Below the pieces are notes generated by a model. The model searched no databases. It was not told where the DNA came from and saw nothing but the letters and a program-made list of their open reading frames with translations. Position numbers and translations under genes: made by a program. A stretch of DNA of 64,000 bases, from the NCBI RefSeq assembly GCF_000526235.1, contig NZ_JAFR01000011.1, positions 1 to 64,000 on the forward strand, given 5' to 3'. How positions within the stretch are numbered: the stretch's first letter is position 1; each line of letters starts with the position of its first letter. This document shows positions 1 to 10,663 of this stretch, one piece after another. The DNA comes from Acholeplasma granularum ATCC 19168 (GTDB taxonomy: Bacteria > Bacillota_I > Bacilli_A > Acholeplasmatales > Acholeplasmataceae).

Positions 1-1304
1 CCTGGATAAACTCAGAAATAGCAGTTCCACAAGATGAATTCTTCACACTAAAAGTTATAACTACAGTGATGTCAGGTACATTTGATATATATGTAAATGA
101 TGTTAACTATGGTAACTATTCACTAAGAACTAAAGGTGCTGCTGAAGCAAATGTAACAAGATATGCATCCCAAGGTATAGATTCAAGAATCAATCAAAAA
201 ATAGTATTTGATTATTTCAAAGTATACCAAGTGTCACCAGAATTATTTGTCGCACCAACAAATACAATTACATTAAATTTAGATAATACATTACCACTTG
301 AAGTGGGACAAGGGTTACCAATTAATTTGAGTTTAACTGCAAATATACAAACAGGTTGGACATTTGAAAATAATATCATTACATTTACAGATGAAGGTAC
401 GTATTTATTTACTGCAAATATTGAAAATGTATATGGCACATCGATAAAAACATTTGAAGTTCATGTGTTATTAGGTGATACGATGCCAGTAATTACTGCT
501 AATGAAGTAGAAGCAACAGTTGATTTATCAGGTGTGTCACATGATTATCAACTAGACTTTACAACAAACATTACAAGTCCAGCAAGTAATCTGATGATTA
601 CTGTAAACAGTTTAGATGGATACCAAATAAATAACACATTACTTTCATTTAGTAAAACTGGTGTTTATGAAATAACTTTAACATACGAAAACACAAATGG
701 ATCTGATACTGCAACTGTTACAGTTACAGTTATAAAATCAGCATTTACAAATACAATTATTCATGATGAATTTCTAACAACAGGTGATTTATCAAACTAT
801 ACTGTAACAACAACTGGATCTGGTCAGGTGAGTATTACTGGTTCAGCTATAGGCGCAGAAGATGGCGCGCTTCTATTATCTACAAGCGCAACAACCGGCC
901 AAGCATTTATAGAAATGCCATTTAACGCACCACTTTCAGGTATTGTCATTGCAGAAGCAAGAATAATGGTTGGATCAACTTCATTTTCTAACGTATTGTT
1001 TTTCTATACAAGTGGCACAACAATTGTTGCACCACTCGCATTTGATTCAGGACTCATTAGATATCATGATGGTTCTTGGAAATCAACAGGATTTAATTAT
1101 GATATCAATACATGGTACACAGTAAAAATGGTTGTTGATGTGGATAGTAAAAACTATGATTTATATGTTGACAACATAAAAATAGGTACATATGGATTTA
1201 GAACACCAGCATCGTCAAATGATATGATTAGATTTAGAAATGGATCAGACAAGGTAAATAGCAGTATATATTATGATTATATTGCGCTTTACGAAACCGA
1301 ATAA
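1..1304 (+). CDS. Ig-like / LamG-like surface protein, 3' part (5' end outside window)
   Basis: The reading frame is already open at base 3, so the gene begins upstream of the window and only its C-terminal part (about 434 residues) is visible. It opens with the end of one LamG/concanavalin-like module (FDIYVNDV, then VFDYFKVYQV). Two Ig-like beta repeats follow (nt ~260-750), then a complete LamG-like module to the stop (YHDGSWKSTG, YDLYVDNIKIG, YYDYIALYE). The same module recurs in the two large proteins downstream. No catalytic domain is visible in this part, so the enzyme activity, if any, lies upstream. The stop is 16 bases before the next ATG, so it probably shares an operon with the GH115 gene. 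The surface or glycan-binding role is inferred from domain type and neighbours. Confidence 0.75.
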   Translation, partial: WINSEIAVPQDEFFTLKVITTVMSGTFDIYVNDVNYGNYSLRTKGAAEANVTRYASQGIDSRINQKIVFDYFKVYQVSPELFVAPTNTITLNLDNTLPLEVGQGLPINLSLTANIQTGWTFENNIITFTDEGTYLFTANIENVYGTSIKTFEVHVLLGDTMPVITANEVEATVDLSGVSHDYQLDFTTNITSPASNLMITVNSLDGYQINNTLLSFSKTGVYEITLTYENTNGSDTATVTVTVIKSAFTNTIIHDEFLTTGDLSNYTVTTTGSGQVSITGSAIGAEDGALLLSTSATTGQAFIEMPFNAPLSGIVIAEARIMVGSTSFSNVLFFYTSGTTIVAPLAFDSGLIRYHDGSWKSTGFNYDINTWYTVKMVVDVDSKNYDLYVDNIKIGTYGFRTPASSNDMIRFRNGSDKVNSSIYYDYIALYETE

Positions 1305-1320
1305 AAAAAGGAATATTTAA

Positions 1321-4300
1321 ATGAAAAAAACACTAAAATCAATAGTATTAGGAGTTACATTAATTGCAACAGTCTTGATTTTATGGGGTTGTAGTGAGCA
1401 TATTATTGAAAACAATGATAAGTATTTATTAATTAATGAATTTGGGAGTGCTCCAATTTATGTAGAGGGCAAAGCTGAAGCGGGAAATCTTTCAGGAGAT
1501 TTCCCCGGCGTTGTCCGAGTTGCTCATGACTTAAAAAATGACATATTTGATACCACAGGACACAATTCAATTATTACAGACCAAAAAGGCGATTTACTAG
1601 GAAAAGAAAACGTCATCATCATTGGAACTATTGAAAAAAGCAATATGATTAAATCTTTAGCTCAAGAAGGTAAAATCGATACATCAAAATTAGAAGATAA
1701 ATGGGAATCCTATGTCATAGAAGTGGTAAAAGATCCATTTAATGATGGACGTATTAAACGTGCGCTTGTAATTTATGGATCTGATAAAAGAGGTGCAATT
1801 TTTGGCACCTATAAAGTATCTGAATTACTAGGCGTATCACCATTTAAGTTCTTTGCAGATAATGAACCAACACCAATTACTAATTTAGAACTACCAGGGG
1901 ATTACTACGTATTTAAAGATGAGCCTACTGTACAATATCGTGGGATATTTATTAATGATGAAGAAGAGTTAGCTGCATGGAGTCAACAATTTGATGAAGG
2001 AAAATCCATGGGGCCCAACATGTATCATTACATTTTTGAAATGTTATTAAGATTAAATGCAAACTACATATGGCCTGCTATGCATGGCGCATCTGATGCG
2101 TTTAACGATCATCCAGAAAATGCACAACTTGCAGATTACTATGGTATTGTTGTAGGGACATCACACGTTGATATGATGCTTAGAAACAATAACAACGAAT
2201 GGAATTCATTTGTTGCTCAATATAAAATTGAACATAATTATACAAAAGAAATTAAATATGATTATACAGTTAACCCAGAAATTATAAGAAAATATTGGAG
2301 AACAGCTGTTGAGTGGAATAAGGATTATGAAGTGCAATATACTTTAGGTATGCGTGCAGTTCATGATGAACCACTTCCAGCTGAAAACATTAACCAAGCA
2401 CCATGGTATGGTGACAGGGTTTTATTAATGGAAAACATTATCGAAGATCAACGTCAAATTTTACGTGAGGTATTAGATAATCCAACATTAGAAGATGTTT
2501 TTATGGTCTTTACGCCATATAAAGAAGTTCAAGAAATATATAATCAAGGTTTAAAACTACCTGATGATGTAACAATCATTTGGGTAAATGATAACCATGG
2601 ATATATTAGACAATTACCTAACGCAGAAGAACGTAAAAGACCTGGTGGTAATGGTTTATACTACCATAACTCATATTGGGGACCAGATAATGAATCATAC
2701 ATGTGGTTAAATTCTATGCCTCATGCATTTTTCAGACAAGAATTAAGTAAAGCAATCGCCTATAATACTACAAAAAATTGGATATTAAACGTAGGCGATA
2801 TTGTACCAGGTCAGACATCTATGGCATACTTTATTCAATATGCATATGATGCACCTAAATATGATGGTGAGAATGCTTATCAATATGCATATGACTTAGG
2901 TAAAAATGAATTTGGTGAAGCTTATGCAGCTGAAATTGAAGGTATTTTAAGAGATTACGGTTTATATACACATGTAAGAAAACTTGAAATGATGGCTGTT
3001 GATTTATATACAAACACCAACTATTCGGATGAATATGAAAAATTAATGAGTAAATATAAAGATTTACTTGATCGGGCAGAATCTGTTTATGAAAGACTAC
3101 CTGATCATAAGAAAAATGCATTCTACTTGCTCATTCTTTATCAAGTAAGAAGTGCCTACAATTATAATGCACAGTTTTATTATGCAACAAATGCAAATTC
3201 CGCTGTTATTGCAGGTAAACCAATTACCGCATACAATAGTTATCGTCAAACTTTAGATTATTATGATCTTCAAATGTATGAAAATAGTTATTTTAACAAT
3301 GTTGTATCAGGAGGTAAATGGGACGGTATTTTAGAACCAAACTATTATATTCCACCAGTTGCTGCTGGTATTGCTGAAGGTGGATTTGCTGTTGAGACAT
3401 ATCCTGATTTAGGTGGTGTCATTGTAGAAGGTGAAAAAACAGAACAAGATACATCTTTACTAACATTTGGAAACTACGCTCAAGGTAGAAAATTCATAGA
3501 TATATTTAGTAAAGGTGCAAGTGGCATTAACTATACAATCACAACATCAAAACCTTGGATCAAAGTGTCTAAAAACTCAGGACATACCTATGATAATGAA
3601 AGAATTTGGGTTGAAATTGATTATGCAGGATTAGCAAATGAATCTGAAACCGGAAAAATTACGATTGAATATGGCAATCACTCAAAAGATATTCATATTC
3701 AAGTAACCAATCAAAAACTCACACTTAATGAAAAAACATATGTTGAACAAGATGGTTATGTATCCATTGAAGCAGAACACTACTCAGATTTAAAAAACAA
3801 CCATGTACAAACCTGGGAAACACTTAAAGATTTAGGTCGTATAAGTGGAGATATGATGCGTACAGTATCACCAAATCTAGTAGGAACATCCGAGCTAGAG
3901 TATATTGAAAATGGTGCTTATTTATCATATGATGTTTATTTTAATCATACGGGTACATTTGATATGGAAGTATTTAGATTACCTACTTTAAATGCGAATG
4001 GACGCTTAAGATTTGCTGTTCAAGTAAATGATGAAGAACCAACTATATTAGAAGGACAACTAGATGCAGAAGTTGGTAACCTAGATTGGCAATATGGTAT
4101 ATTCAATCAAATATTTAGACATAAATTACCTGTAACTATATCTAAAATAGGTTTAAATACAATAAAAATTTATAGTATTGATCCATACTTAGTATTTGAT
4201 AAGTATGTGATATACACAAAAGGATTTGACCATTCAAACTTAGGTCCAGATGAGTCTTACAATACATATTATAATCAAGATGTTAAATCAAGTTACTATA

Positions 4301-6894
4301 AACCATATTATGAAACAAAGTACTTACCTGAAACTGATTTTAGTTTAATTGAACAATGGGGTAGTGGATATATTGTTGAACAAAACAATAAAGTATTAAT
4401 TGAAGCTGAATATGCTCATGAACAATCTGATAGTGCATATACATCAAATCCATTAAATGGTGGATGGTTATTAAGTTCATTCCAAGGTGGCATGGCAATG
4501 CGAACTAAGGAATTAAACTATAACTATACAGGATTACATACAATTGCACCAACCTTGAACTACAAAGTAGCATTCAATAATACAGGTCAATACCGTGTAT
4601 GGGTACGTGTAGATGCACCACATTACTCAGCCAATTCATTTGGATTTGGTATGAATGGTATTCAAATTTTTGAAGTCAATGGTGGCTTATATAGCTATCA
4701 AACTGAAGAAGCATATATTTGGAAACAAGTTGGTACAATGTCTGTAAGTCAAACAGGCGTTCAAACAGTTCAAATTTATGCAATGGCTGATGGATTAAGT
4801 ATCGATAAAATTTATCTAACAAAAACAAGTGAAAATCCAGAAAATGGTGTTCAAACATCACTTAGAATGCAAACATTTGATACATCTAATATGGTTGATA
4901 CAGTAGATGAAATCACATTAAGAAATCAATTAAAAACTGTAATCGATCAATTTGGTGGCTTATATACAATAGCAAGTACAAATGCTCTAGGAAGCTATTT
5001 AAAATCAGATGTTGAAGCATTTAGACAATCGCTAGATAATCTATATACACTATATAGTCAAACAACAAAATTAAATCCAACAGAAGTATCAAATCATGTA
5101 AATCTAGTTATTGAAACACATCAAACAATGGTTTTAAACAAAAACTTAACAGATGATACACAAAACTATATACTATATGAAGATTTTACTCAAATGACTC
5201 CAGGTTTAGTACCATTTGGCATCCATAAAGATCTATTAATTGGTGATAGTGGATATAGAATATATGAAACAGAAGATACAAAATACTTAAGTGTACGTAC
5301 TTTCCATGAAAATAGAGCAAGAACACAATCAGCATTATTATCATATGACTTTACTAAACTTGCAACAAGTGAACTGGTAATTGAAACTCGCGTACGTTAC
5401 AATGATGCAAGATGGGGCAATATGCTTTATGTATTAAATGAAAATGACCAAATAGCAATATCTATTGCATTTGAAAATTCTAATGGTCCTTCAAGAGATA
5501 TAGTTGCATATAATGGTCAAAACAAGGTCGTTATTGGTCGATTTGAATATGGTGAATGGGTTGATTTAAAAGTTACAACAAATGTTTTAACAAACACATT
5601 TAATATTGAAGTTAACGGGAACTTAGTAGAAACATTATTTGCATACAGAAATGATACTGTTTCATTAAACAAATATCAATTCGGTGTGCAAAATTCGGTG
5701 GATTCTAAATTAGATGTTCAATACATCAGAGCCTATCTAACAGCAGATAGAGTGATCAATGATATTGACGAACTATTACAACTCATATCATTTGATAATC
5801 CAACGAAATACCAAAGTCAAATTCAATTACCTCTCATACCAAATGATTATAAACTTGAAATCATGAGTAGTTCTAACACAAATGTAATAGATCTAGACGG
5901 TAATATTTATCCAAACTTCACAAATGAAAGTATCATACTAGAATTTAGAGTTACACAACTATCAACAAATGAAACTAGAACCATACCAAACGTCACATTT
6001 AATGTTCCAGGTGTAACGACTGAACAATCAAAACAAAGACTATTACTCTTAATTGGTCAAACAAATGAAATACTTCATACATTACCTATCGGTACAACAG
6101 TTGGTACATTTGATCAAGAAATTTATAATGAACTACAAACACACTTAACAAATGCAGACCAATTAAGTGGTGAAGCAACTGTTTACTATAAGGATGTTTT
6201 ACTACTAAATCAACAAATTACTCAAGAACTGGAATTACTATTAGATTCAAGAATTATGACTGAAAAAGTTTTAGATAAGAATTATATATACTATTTATAT
6301 GACAACTTTGATCATTACCTAACAAGTGGCTATCCTTATGGCTTTGAAAAAACAGGTACAGGTGAACATCAAGTTTCAATTCAAAAAGATGGAACAAATG
6401 GATACTTAAGTTATCAAACTGGAGCACCAGGAACTATAACAAATTACTTATCATTTAATGAAAAACTAAGTGGTACTGTACATATTGAAGTCAAAATCAA
6501 AGATTTAACTGTTTCAGCAAGTCAATTTACGAATCTAATTTATTTAATGAATGATAAAGATACAACTAAGTATGCAATTGCAGTTGCATTTGAAAGAAGT
6601 GGTGGTCAAACATACCTTCAATACCATGATGGTAGTGGTTGGAAACGTACAGGTAATGTCAGTTCAAATCTATATACTATTGGCACTGATGCGGTTATAA
6701 AAGTTGTATTAAATATTGATGCAGCAACTTATGATATATATATGAATGATAACTTAGTCTATGAAACAATAGGCTTTAGAGCACCGGATATTAGAACTAA
6801 CTTAACTCGTTTAATGTTTGGTACAAGTAGACAAAACCAAGATGTTATGTATGACTACATAAAGGTTTATAACATAGAACAAGCGGAGGTTTAA
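1321..6894 (+). CDS. GH115-type alpha-glucuronidase lipoprotein (multidomain, 1857 aa)
   Basis: Very large secreted glycoside hydrolase. The N-terminus is a signal peptide ending at an atypical lipobox (LILWGC), suggesting lipid anchoring. Residues ~60-800 look like GH115: YRGIFINDEEEL, an MYHYIFEMLLRLNANYIWPAMHG-type block, and YGIVVGTSHVDMMLRNN. GH115 enzymes remove (4-O-methyl-)glucuronic acid from xylan side chains. After it come a GH115 C-terminal-like beta domain (~806-970, SIEAEHYS), a CBM6/35-like domain (~1018-1180, LIEAEYAHEQ), and two LamG-like modules (~1282-1490 and ~1656-1857) separated by a short linker. An AAAGGA site precedes the ATG. The next gene starts 2 bases after the stop. 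At 1857 residues it is about twice the usual GH115 length because of the extra binding modules. Family call is confident; exact substrate is inferred. Confidence 0.85.
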   Translation: MKKTLKSIVLGVTLIATVLILWGCSEHIIENNDKYLLINEFGSAPIYVEGKAEAGNLSGDFPGVVRVAHDLKNDIFDTTGHNSIITDQKGDLLGKENVIIIGTIEKSNMIKSLAQEGKIDTSKLEDKWESYVIEVVKDPFNDGRIKRALVIYGSDKRGAIFGTYKVSELLGVSPFKFFADNEPTPITNLELPGDYYVFKDEPTVQYRGIFINDEEELAAWSQQFDEGKSMGPNMYHYIFEMLLRLNANYIWPAMHGASDAFNDHPENAQLADYYGIVVGTSHVDMMLRNNNNEWNSFVAQYKIEHNYTKEIKYDYTVNPEIIRKYWRTAVEWNKDYEVQYTLGMRAVHDEPLPAENINQAPWYGDRVLLMENIIEDQRQILREVLDNPTLEDVFMVFTPYKEVQEIYNQGLKLPDDVTIIWVNDNHGYIRQLPNAEERKRPGGNGLYYHNSYWGPDNESYMWLNSMPHAFFRQELSKAIAYNTTKNWILNVGDIVPGQTSMAYFIQYAYDAPKYDGENAYQYAYDLGKNEFGEAYAAEIEGILRDYGLYTHVRKLEMMAVDLYTNTNYSDEYEKLMSKYKDLLDRAESVYERLPDHKKNAFYLLILYQVRSAYNYNAQFYYATNANSAVIAGKPITAYNSYRQTLDYYDLQMYENSYFNNVVSGGKWDGILEPNYYIPPVAAGIAEGGFAVETYPDLGGVIVEGEKTEQDTSLLTFGNYAQGRKFIDIFSKGASGINYTITTSKPWIKVSKNSGHTYDNERIWVEIDYAGLANESETGKITIEYGNHSKDIHIQVTNQKLTLNEKTYVEQDGYVSIEAEHYSDLKNNHVQTWETLKDLGRISGDMMRTVSPNLVGTSELEYIENGAYLSYDVYFNHTGTFDMEVFRLPTLNANGRLRFAVQVNDEEPTILEGQLDAEVGNLDWQYGIFNQIFRHKLPVTISKIGLNTIKIYSIDPYLVFDKYVIYTKGFDHSNLGPDESYNTYYNQDVKSSYYKPYYETKYLPETDFSLIEQWGSGYIVEQNNKVLIEAEYAHEQSDSAYTSNPLNGGWLLSSFQGGMAMRTKELNYNYTGLHTIAPTLNYKVAFNNTGQYRVWVRVDAPHYSANSFGFGMNGIQIFEVNGGLYSYQTEEAYIWKQVGTMSVSQTGVQTVQIYAMADGLSIDKIYLTKTSENPENGVQTSLRMQTFDTSNMVDTVDEITLRNQLKTVIDQFGGLYTIASTNALGSYLKSDVEAFRQSLDNLYTLYSQTTKLNPTEVSNHVNLVIETHQTMVLNKNLTDDTQNYILYEDFTQMTPGLVPFGIHKDLLIGDSGYRIYETEDTKYLSVRTFHENRARTQSALLSYDFTKLATSELVIETRVRYNDARWGNMLYVLNENDQIAISIAFENSNGPSRDIVAYNGQNKVVIGRFEYGEWVDLKVTTNVLTNTFNIEVNGNLVETLFAYRNDTVSLNKYQFGVQNSVDSKLDVQYIRAYLTADRVINDIDELLQLISFDNPTKYQSQIQLPLIPNDYKLEIMSSSNTNVIDLDGNIYPNFTNESIILEFRVTQLSTNETRTIPNVTFNVPGVTTEQSKQRLLLLIGQTNEILHTLPIGTTVGTFDQEIYNELQTHLTNADQLSGEATVYYKDVLLLNQQITQELELLLDSRIMTEKVLDKNYIYYLYDNFDHYLTSGYPYGFEKTGTGEHQVSIQKDGTNGYLSYQTGAPGTITNYLSFNEKLSGTVHIEVKIKDLTVSASQFTNLIYLMNDKDTTKYAIAVAFERSGGQTYLQYHDGSGWKRTGNVSSNLYTIGTDAVIKVVLNIDAATYDIYMNDNLVYETIGFRAPDIRTNLTRLMFGTSRQNQDVMYDYIKVYNIEQAEV

Positions 6895-6896
6895 TC

Positions 6897-7853
6897 ATGA
6901 AAAAACTATTTAAATTTATTTTAATATTAAATGTTATATTGCTCCTATCTGCTTGTAATAATAAACCTAATGAAGAAATAAAAGCAGCATGGAAAATCGA
7001 ATCCAATGTAAATCAAACCTACATTTATGAAGAAGTATTCATCGGATCTAATCATAATATAGATGTTGATTGGTACTTAAAAGTTAATGATTCTGAATTT
7101 GAACTATATCAATCACAAAAATCAAATGTGTACTTTAAAACCGCAGTAGTTGGTACCTACACATTTAAAGCTGTAAATAATGATGTTGAATCCAATCTTG
7201 TAACCATAAAATATGAAGACTTATTTGGTGATGTTTTTGGACATTCACCATTAATGGAAAGACCTACAAGAGGTATCGACTATAGCAAAGATAAAGGTAA
7301 TTCGAAAGAATTAGTTCATGAATTTCAAAACAGAACAGCAGACTTATATACATATTTTAAAGATATTTATAGCACAAGATATATTATTTCGGCTGATATT
7401 GATATCTTAAGTGTAAACGGTCAAGAACCTTATCCCAAAGCTGGCTTATTAGCAGCCCAACTAAATGATAGAAAAATATTATTTGCATTCGATGCAAGAG
7501 CAAACTTTGATAATGATGATGTTATTGTTGTAAATCATACAGCTACACATGGTGGTACATGGGATTGGCCAGGTACAATCTATAGATTAAGAGATATTAA
7601 TTTTAGAACATCAACCGGTAGTCATATGACATATAAATTAACTGTTATTAGAGAAGATACAATGTTTTATTTCTTCTTGGATGGTAGTTTAATTATTCAA
7701 CAAGACTTCCCGGATTTAGACCAAGAAACAGTCGCAGGTACATATACTATGGGACAATCTGTAAAATACACGAACTACTACGCTTATCAAGATGATCCAA
7801 ATGATGAAAATGATGCATATAGTTTAGCTGTAAAAACAATGCTTAATAGATAA
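6897..7853 (+). CDS. small LamG-like lipoprotein
   Basis: 318-residue predicted lipoprotein with signal peptide and clear lipobox LLLSAC (Cys20). A short beta-rich segment (~25-100) precedes one concanavalin/LamG-like domain (~100-300) with KAGLLAAQL, GGTWDWPG and FFLDGSLIIQQD. That domain closely resembles the middle domain of the 910-residue esterase downstream (KAGIIVGQ, GQWDWLEPG). No catalytic motif is seen, so a glycan-binding role is more likely than an enzymatic one. A GGAGG ribosome site overlaps the end of the GH115 gene, showing tight coupling to it. Function is inferred from domain and operon context. Confidence 0.7.
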   Translation: MKKLFKFILILNVILLLSACNNKPNEEIKAAWKIESNVNQTYIYEEVFIGSNHNIDVDWYLKVNDSEFELYQSQKSNVYFKTAVVGTYTFKAVNNDVESNLVTIKYEDLFGDVFGHSPLMERPTRGIDYSKDKGNSKELVHEFQNRTADLYTYFKDIYSTRYIISADIDILSVNGQEPYPKAGLLAAQLNDRKILFAFDARANFDNDDVIVVNHTATHGGTWDWPGTIYRLRDINFRTSTGSHMTYKLTVIREDTMFYFFLDGSLIIQQDFPDLDQETVAGTYTMGQSVKYTNYYAYQDDPNDENDAYSLAVKTMLNR

Positions 7854-7860
7854 TTAAAAA

Positions 7861-7894
7861 ATATCATCCAAGGGTTAACCTCCTTGGATGATAT
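7861..7894 (+). terminator. hairpin between lipoprotein genes
   Basis: Perfect 13-bp inverted repeat (ATATCATCCAAGG / CCTTGGATGATAT) with an 8-base loop, just after the 318-residue lipoprotein gene. The sequence downstream is AT-rich but has no clean U-run, so it may be a weak terminator or an mRNA-stabilising hairpin that lowers expression of the next gene. A new AAAGGAG ribosome site follows. Confidence 0.55.
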
Positions 7895-7925
7895 ATAATT
7901 ATTTTAAAGGAGCAAGGATAAAAAA

Positions 7926-10658
7926 ATGAAAATAAACCAAATAAAAAAATACATACTCATACTCGTTTTTATAAGTTTACTCATACTTAGTGCTTGTCAA
8001 GAACATAAGCAAACTATAGATCCAACGAGTGTGTCATTTAATGAATCTTCAATCACTTTAGATGTGGGTGATGAATATTTATTAGATCCAATTATCTTAC
8101 CAAGTGATGCAACAAATAAAACATTAACTTATGCATCTGATTCTACACATTTTACAGTCACACCAGATGGATTAGTTAAAGCATTAACTCCTGGTAGTGG
8201 TACTGTAACAGTAAATACAATAAATGATTTAAAAGCAACCATTACAGTTACCGTTAAACTTGAAGAAGTTGATGAAATATTAGTATCTAATATTATTATA
8301 AGTATGAGCACATTAGAACTAGAAAAAGATGAAAACTTTCAAATAAATGCTACAATTATTCCCTCAAATGCAACAAATAAAACACTAAATTATGTATCAA
8401 GTGATGAAAGCATTATTGTTGTATCTAATTCAGGATTAGTTCAAGCTAAACAAACTGGTACGGCATCTGTAACTATTTCTAGTATAAATAATGTCAAAAC
8501 AACATTAAATGTCATTGTAAAAGAACAAATCGCACCAATTACAACAAGTACATTAGGTAACTCCTTATATGGTTATAGCCATACTTCAGGATTTGATCTG
8601 ACACATTTATCAGAAGAAAATCCATATATAGAATCAAGTGAATTAAATGAACAAAGAATATATTTTGAAGACTTTAATCGTTCAAACTATATAGTAAGTG
8701 CTAAAATCAAATCAAAAAACAAAACAACTGCAAATATTCCAAAAGCTGGTATTATTGTTGGTCAAAATGAAAGTGGCATTGCAGCTGTTTCAATTGATTT
8801 TAAAACAGGAATAGAAATATATGCAGGTTACCGTACAACTACGGGTCAATGGGATTGGCTCGAGCCGGGTGGAAATTCAAATGCCCCTGTAGCTGTATCA
8901 CCATTAATTGATTTAGTTCATGGTACAACACTGAATGTTGTAAGATTGGGTAACATGATGTATGTATTCATCAACAATACATATATATTTAAACGTGAAA
9001 TACCTAACTTTGGTTTAAATGAAGCCGTAGGGATCATATCATATGGCGCAGCAGCAGTCTTTAGTGACTATTATGTTTCAGATGATTCTACAAAAATCAA
9101 TCAGATGATGTCAAACATGGAAAATAGACAAGGAAAGTCTGTTTTAACCATAGGAGATAGTTTATTTGATTTTTATGATGATGCGATAAATGATACGATT
9201 CAATCATTTATCTATGAATCTGGATATACCCATTTTTATAAAGATAATGTTGGTGGATCTAAGATTACCCCTGAGGTGAATCTAACAGGTAGAAGTACTG
9301 TTAATCATATTGATGTAGGTACATATGAAGCTTATGATGATCTAGACTTAATTATTATTCAAAGAGGTACAAATGATGTAGCTAATTGGAGAACAAATAA
9401 CGTTATTAAAGGCGAAATTGGAGACGGCAACAAAAATACGACATTTGGTGCAATGGCTTATATTATGAACTATTTTAGAATAAAACATCCAAATGCACGC
9501 ATCATTTGGTCGACAATTATTTATCGTGCAGACACAGATTTTGTTCAAGATCATGAAACATATAACAATGCAGTTTATGAAATTGCACAATCATATAATG
9601 TTGAAGTCTTTGATTTAAGAACCGCTATTGGAATTAACCAATCAAACTATTCAACTTATTTATCAGGTGACAAATTACACTTATCTGCTCAAGGTGAAAT
9701 TAAAATGAAAAATGCATGGTTGAATTATTTAGATGATGTGTTACCTGAAAATAGAGTAAACATCACAGCATCAAAAACAAACTATGTTATCGATTTAGCA
9801 AGTACAAATAGTTTAGAGCTAACATATGACGTTACTGGAACACCAGCACCAAGTGTTACAATAAATACAAACAGTGACACAGGATTTACTGTTGATCCAT
9901 TAAATCCAAATACATTTATTTTTGATACTGTGGGTCAATATGTATTTGAAGTGTTTGCTGAAAATGAGTTCGACTCTGATCTAATAGTGTTTAATATTAC
10001 AATAATTGATTCATCTTCTCAAATAGAAACAATACTACTTCAAGATAATTATGAAACGGAAGTAAAATATTTACCTCCAAAAGTAACAAATTCTGGTAGT
10101 GTAAATGTAGTAGGCGATCAATTAGTATATCATGTTGGCGCTACAGGTGGCAGTGCATTTGTAGATTACTTATTTGATCATACATTACAAGGTGTGGTGG
10201 GTACTGAGATTACATTTAAATATGATGGTAGTGGTAATGCAAGTTTCATGAATCTACTTTACATGTATTCTGCTAATAACAATGCAACTGATATTGGAGG
10301 TTCTATTGCTTATTCATTTGCAGTAGGTGGTAGAAATGATCAATCAGATCATGTTGCTCATTTAAGAGTTAATAGAATGAATAATACAGCTGGAAGTGAT
10401 GCAATTAGTTATAATGGTAGTTATATTTATATTAATAAAAATCAAACATATACGATGCGTGTGATTACAGATTATACAAATAAAATAAATCATCTTTACT
10501 TTAAAGGTGGAGATTTCAATAATGGTGAATTTGAATTTATTGGTACTTTTGGTTTCAGAAATGAATCAACTGTAACTAGAGTCCTTAGAACGGGTTCTGA
10601 TAAAGCAAATTCAACTGGTTACATTGATCAAATTAAAGTTTACTCAGTAGAAAATTAA
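7926..10658 (+). CDS. Big_2 / LamG / SGNH-esterase lipoprotein
   Basis: 910-residue lipoprotein with lipobox LILSAC (Cys24). Domains in order: two bacterial Ig-like (Big_2) repeats (~33-110, ~120-195; both contain PSNATNKTL/PSDATNKTL-type motifs), a LamG-like domain (~200-395), an SGNH/GDSL hydrolase (~400-600), an Ig-like domain (~605-690) and a C-terminal LamG-like module (~700-910). The SGNH blocks are visible: GDSLFDF (Ser), VGGS (Gly), GTND (Asn) and DKLHLS (Asp/His). Such enzymes deacetylate polysaccharides. Next to a GH115 glucuronidase, an acetyl-xylan esterase role is plausible, but the substrate is inference. It ends at a strong bidirectional terminator facing the gal operon. Confidence 0.8.
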   Translation: MKINQIKKYILILVFISLLILSACQEHKQTIDPTSVSFNESSITLDVGDEYLLDPIILPSDATNKTLTYASDSTHFTVTPDGLVKALTPGSGTVTVNTINDLKATITVTVKLEEVDEILVSNIIISMSTLELEKDENFQINATIIPSNATNKTLNYVSSDESIIVVSNSGLVQAKQTGTASVTISSINNVKTTLNVIVKEQIAPITTSTLGNSLYGYSHTSGFDLTHLSEENPYIESSELNEQRIYFEDFNRSNYIVSAKIKSKNKTTANIPKAGIIVGQNESGIAAVSIDFKTGIEIYAGYRTTTGQWDWLEPGGNSNAPVAVSPLIDLVHGTTLNVVRLGNMMYVFINNTYIFKREIPNFGLNEAVGIISYGAAAVFSDYYVSDDSTKINQMMSNMENRQGKSVLTIGDSLFDFYDDAINDTIQSFIYESGYTHFYKDNVGGSKITPEVNLTGRSTVNHIDVGTYEAYDDLDLIIIQRGTNDVANWRTNNVIKGEIGDGNKNTTFGAMAYIMNYFRIKHPNARIIWSTIIYRADTDFVQDHETYNNAVYEIAQSYNVEVFDLRTAIGINQSNYSTYLSGDKLHLSAQGEIKMKNAWLNYLDDVLPENRVNITASKTNYVIDLASTNSLELTYDVTGTPAPSVTINTNSDTGFTVDPLNPNTFIFDTVGQYVFEVFAENEFDSDLIVFNITIIDSSSQIETILLQDNYETEVKYLPPKVTNSGSVNVVGDQLVYHVGATGGSAFVDYLFDHTLQGVVGTEITFKYDGSGNASFMNLLYMYSANNNATDIGGSIAYSFAVGGRNDQSDHVAHLRVNRMNNTAGSDAISYNGSYIYINKNQTYTMRVITDYTNKINHLYFKGGDFNNGEFEFIGTFGFRNESTVTRVLRTGSDKANSTGYIDQIKVYSVEN

Positions 10659-10663
10659 ATAGT

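Noticed and set aside
2855-3121. 88-codon minus-strand ORF in the GH115 gene
   Set aside because: His/Tyr-rich shadow of the coding strand with no start signal.
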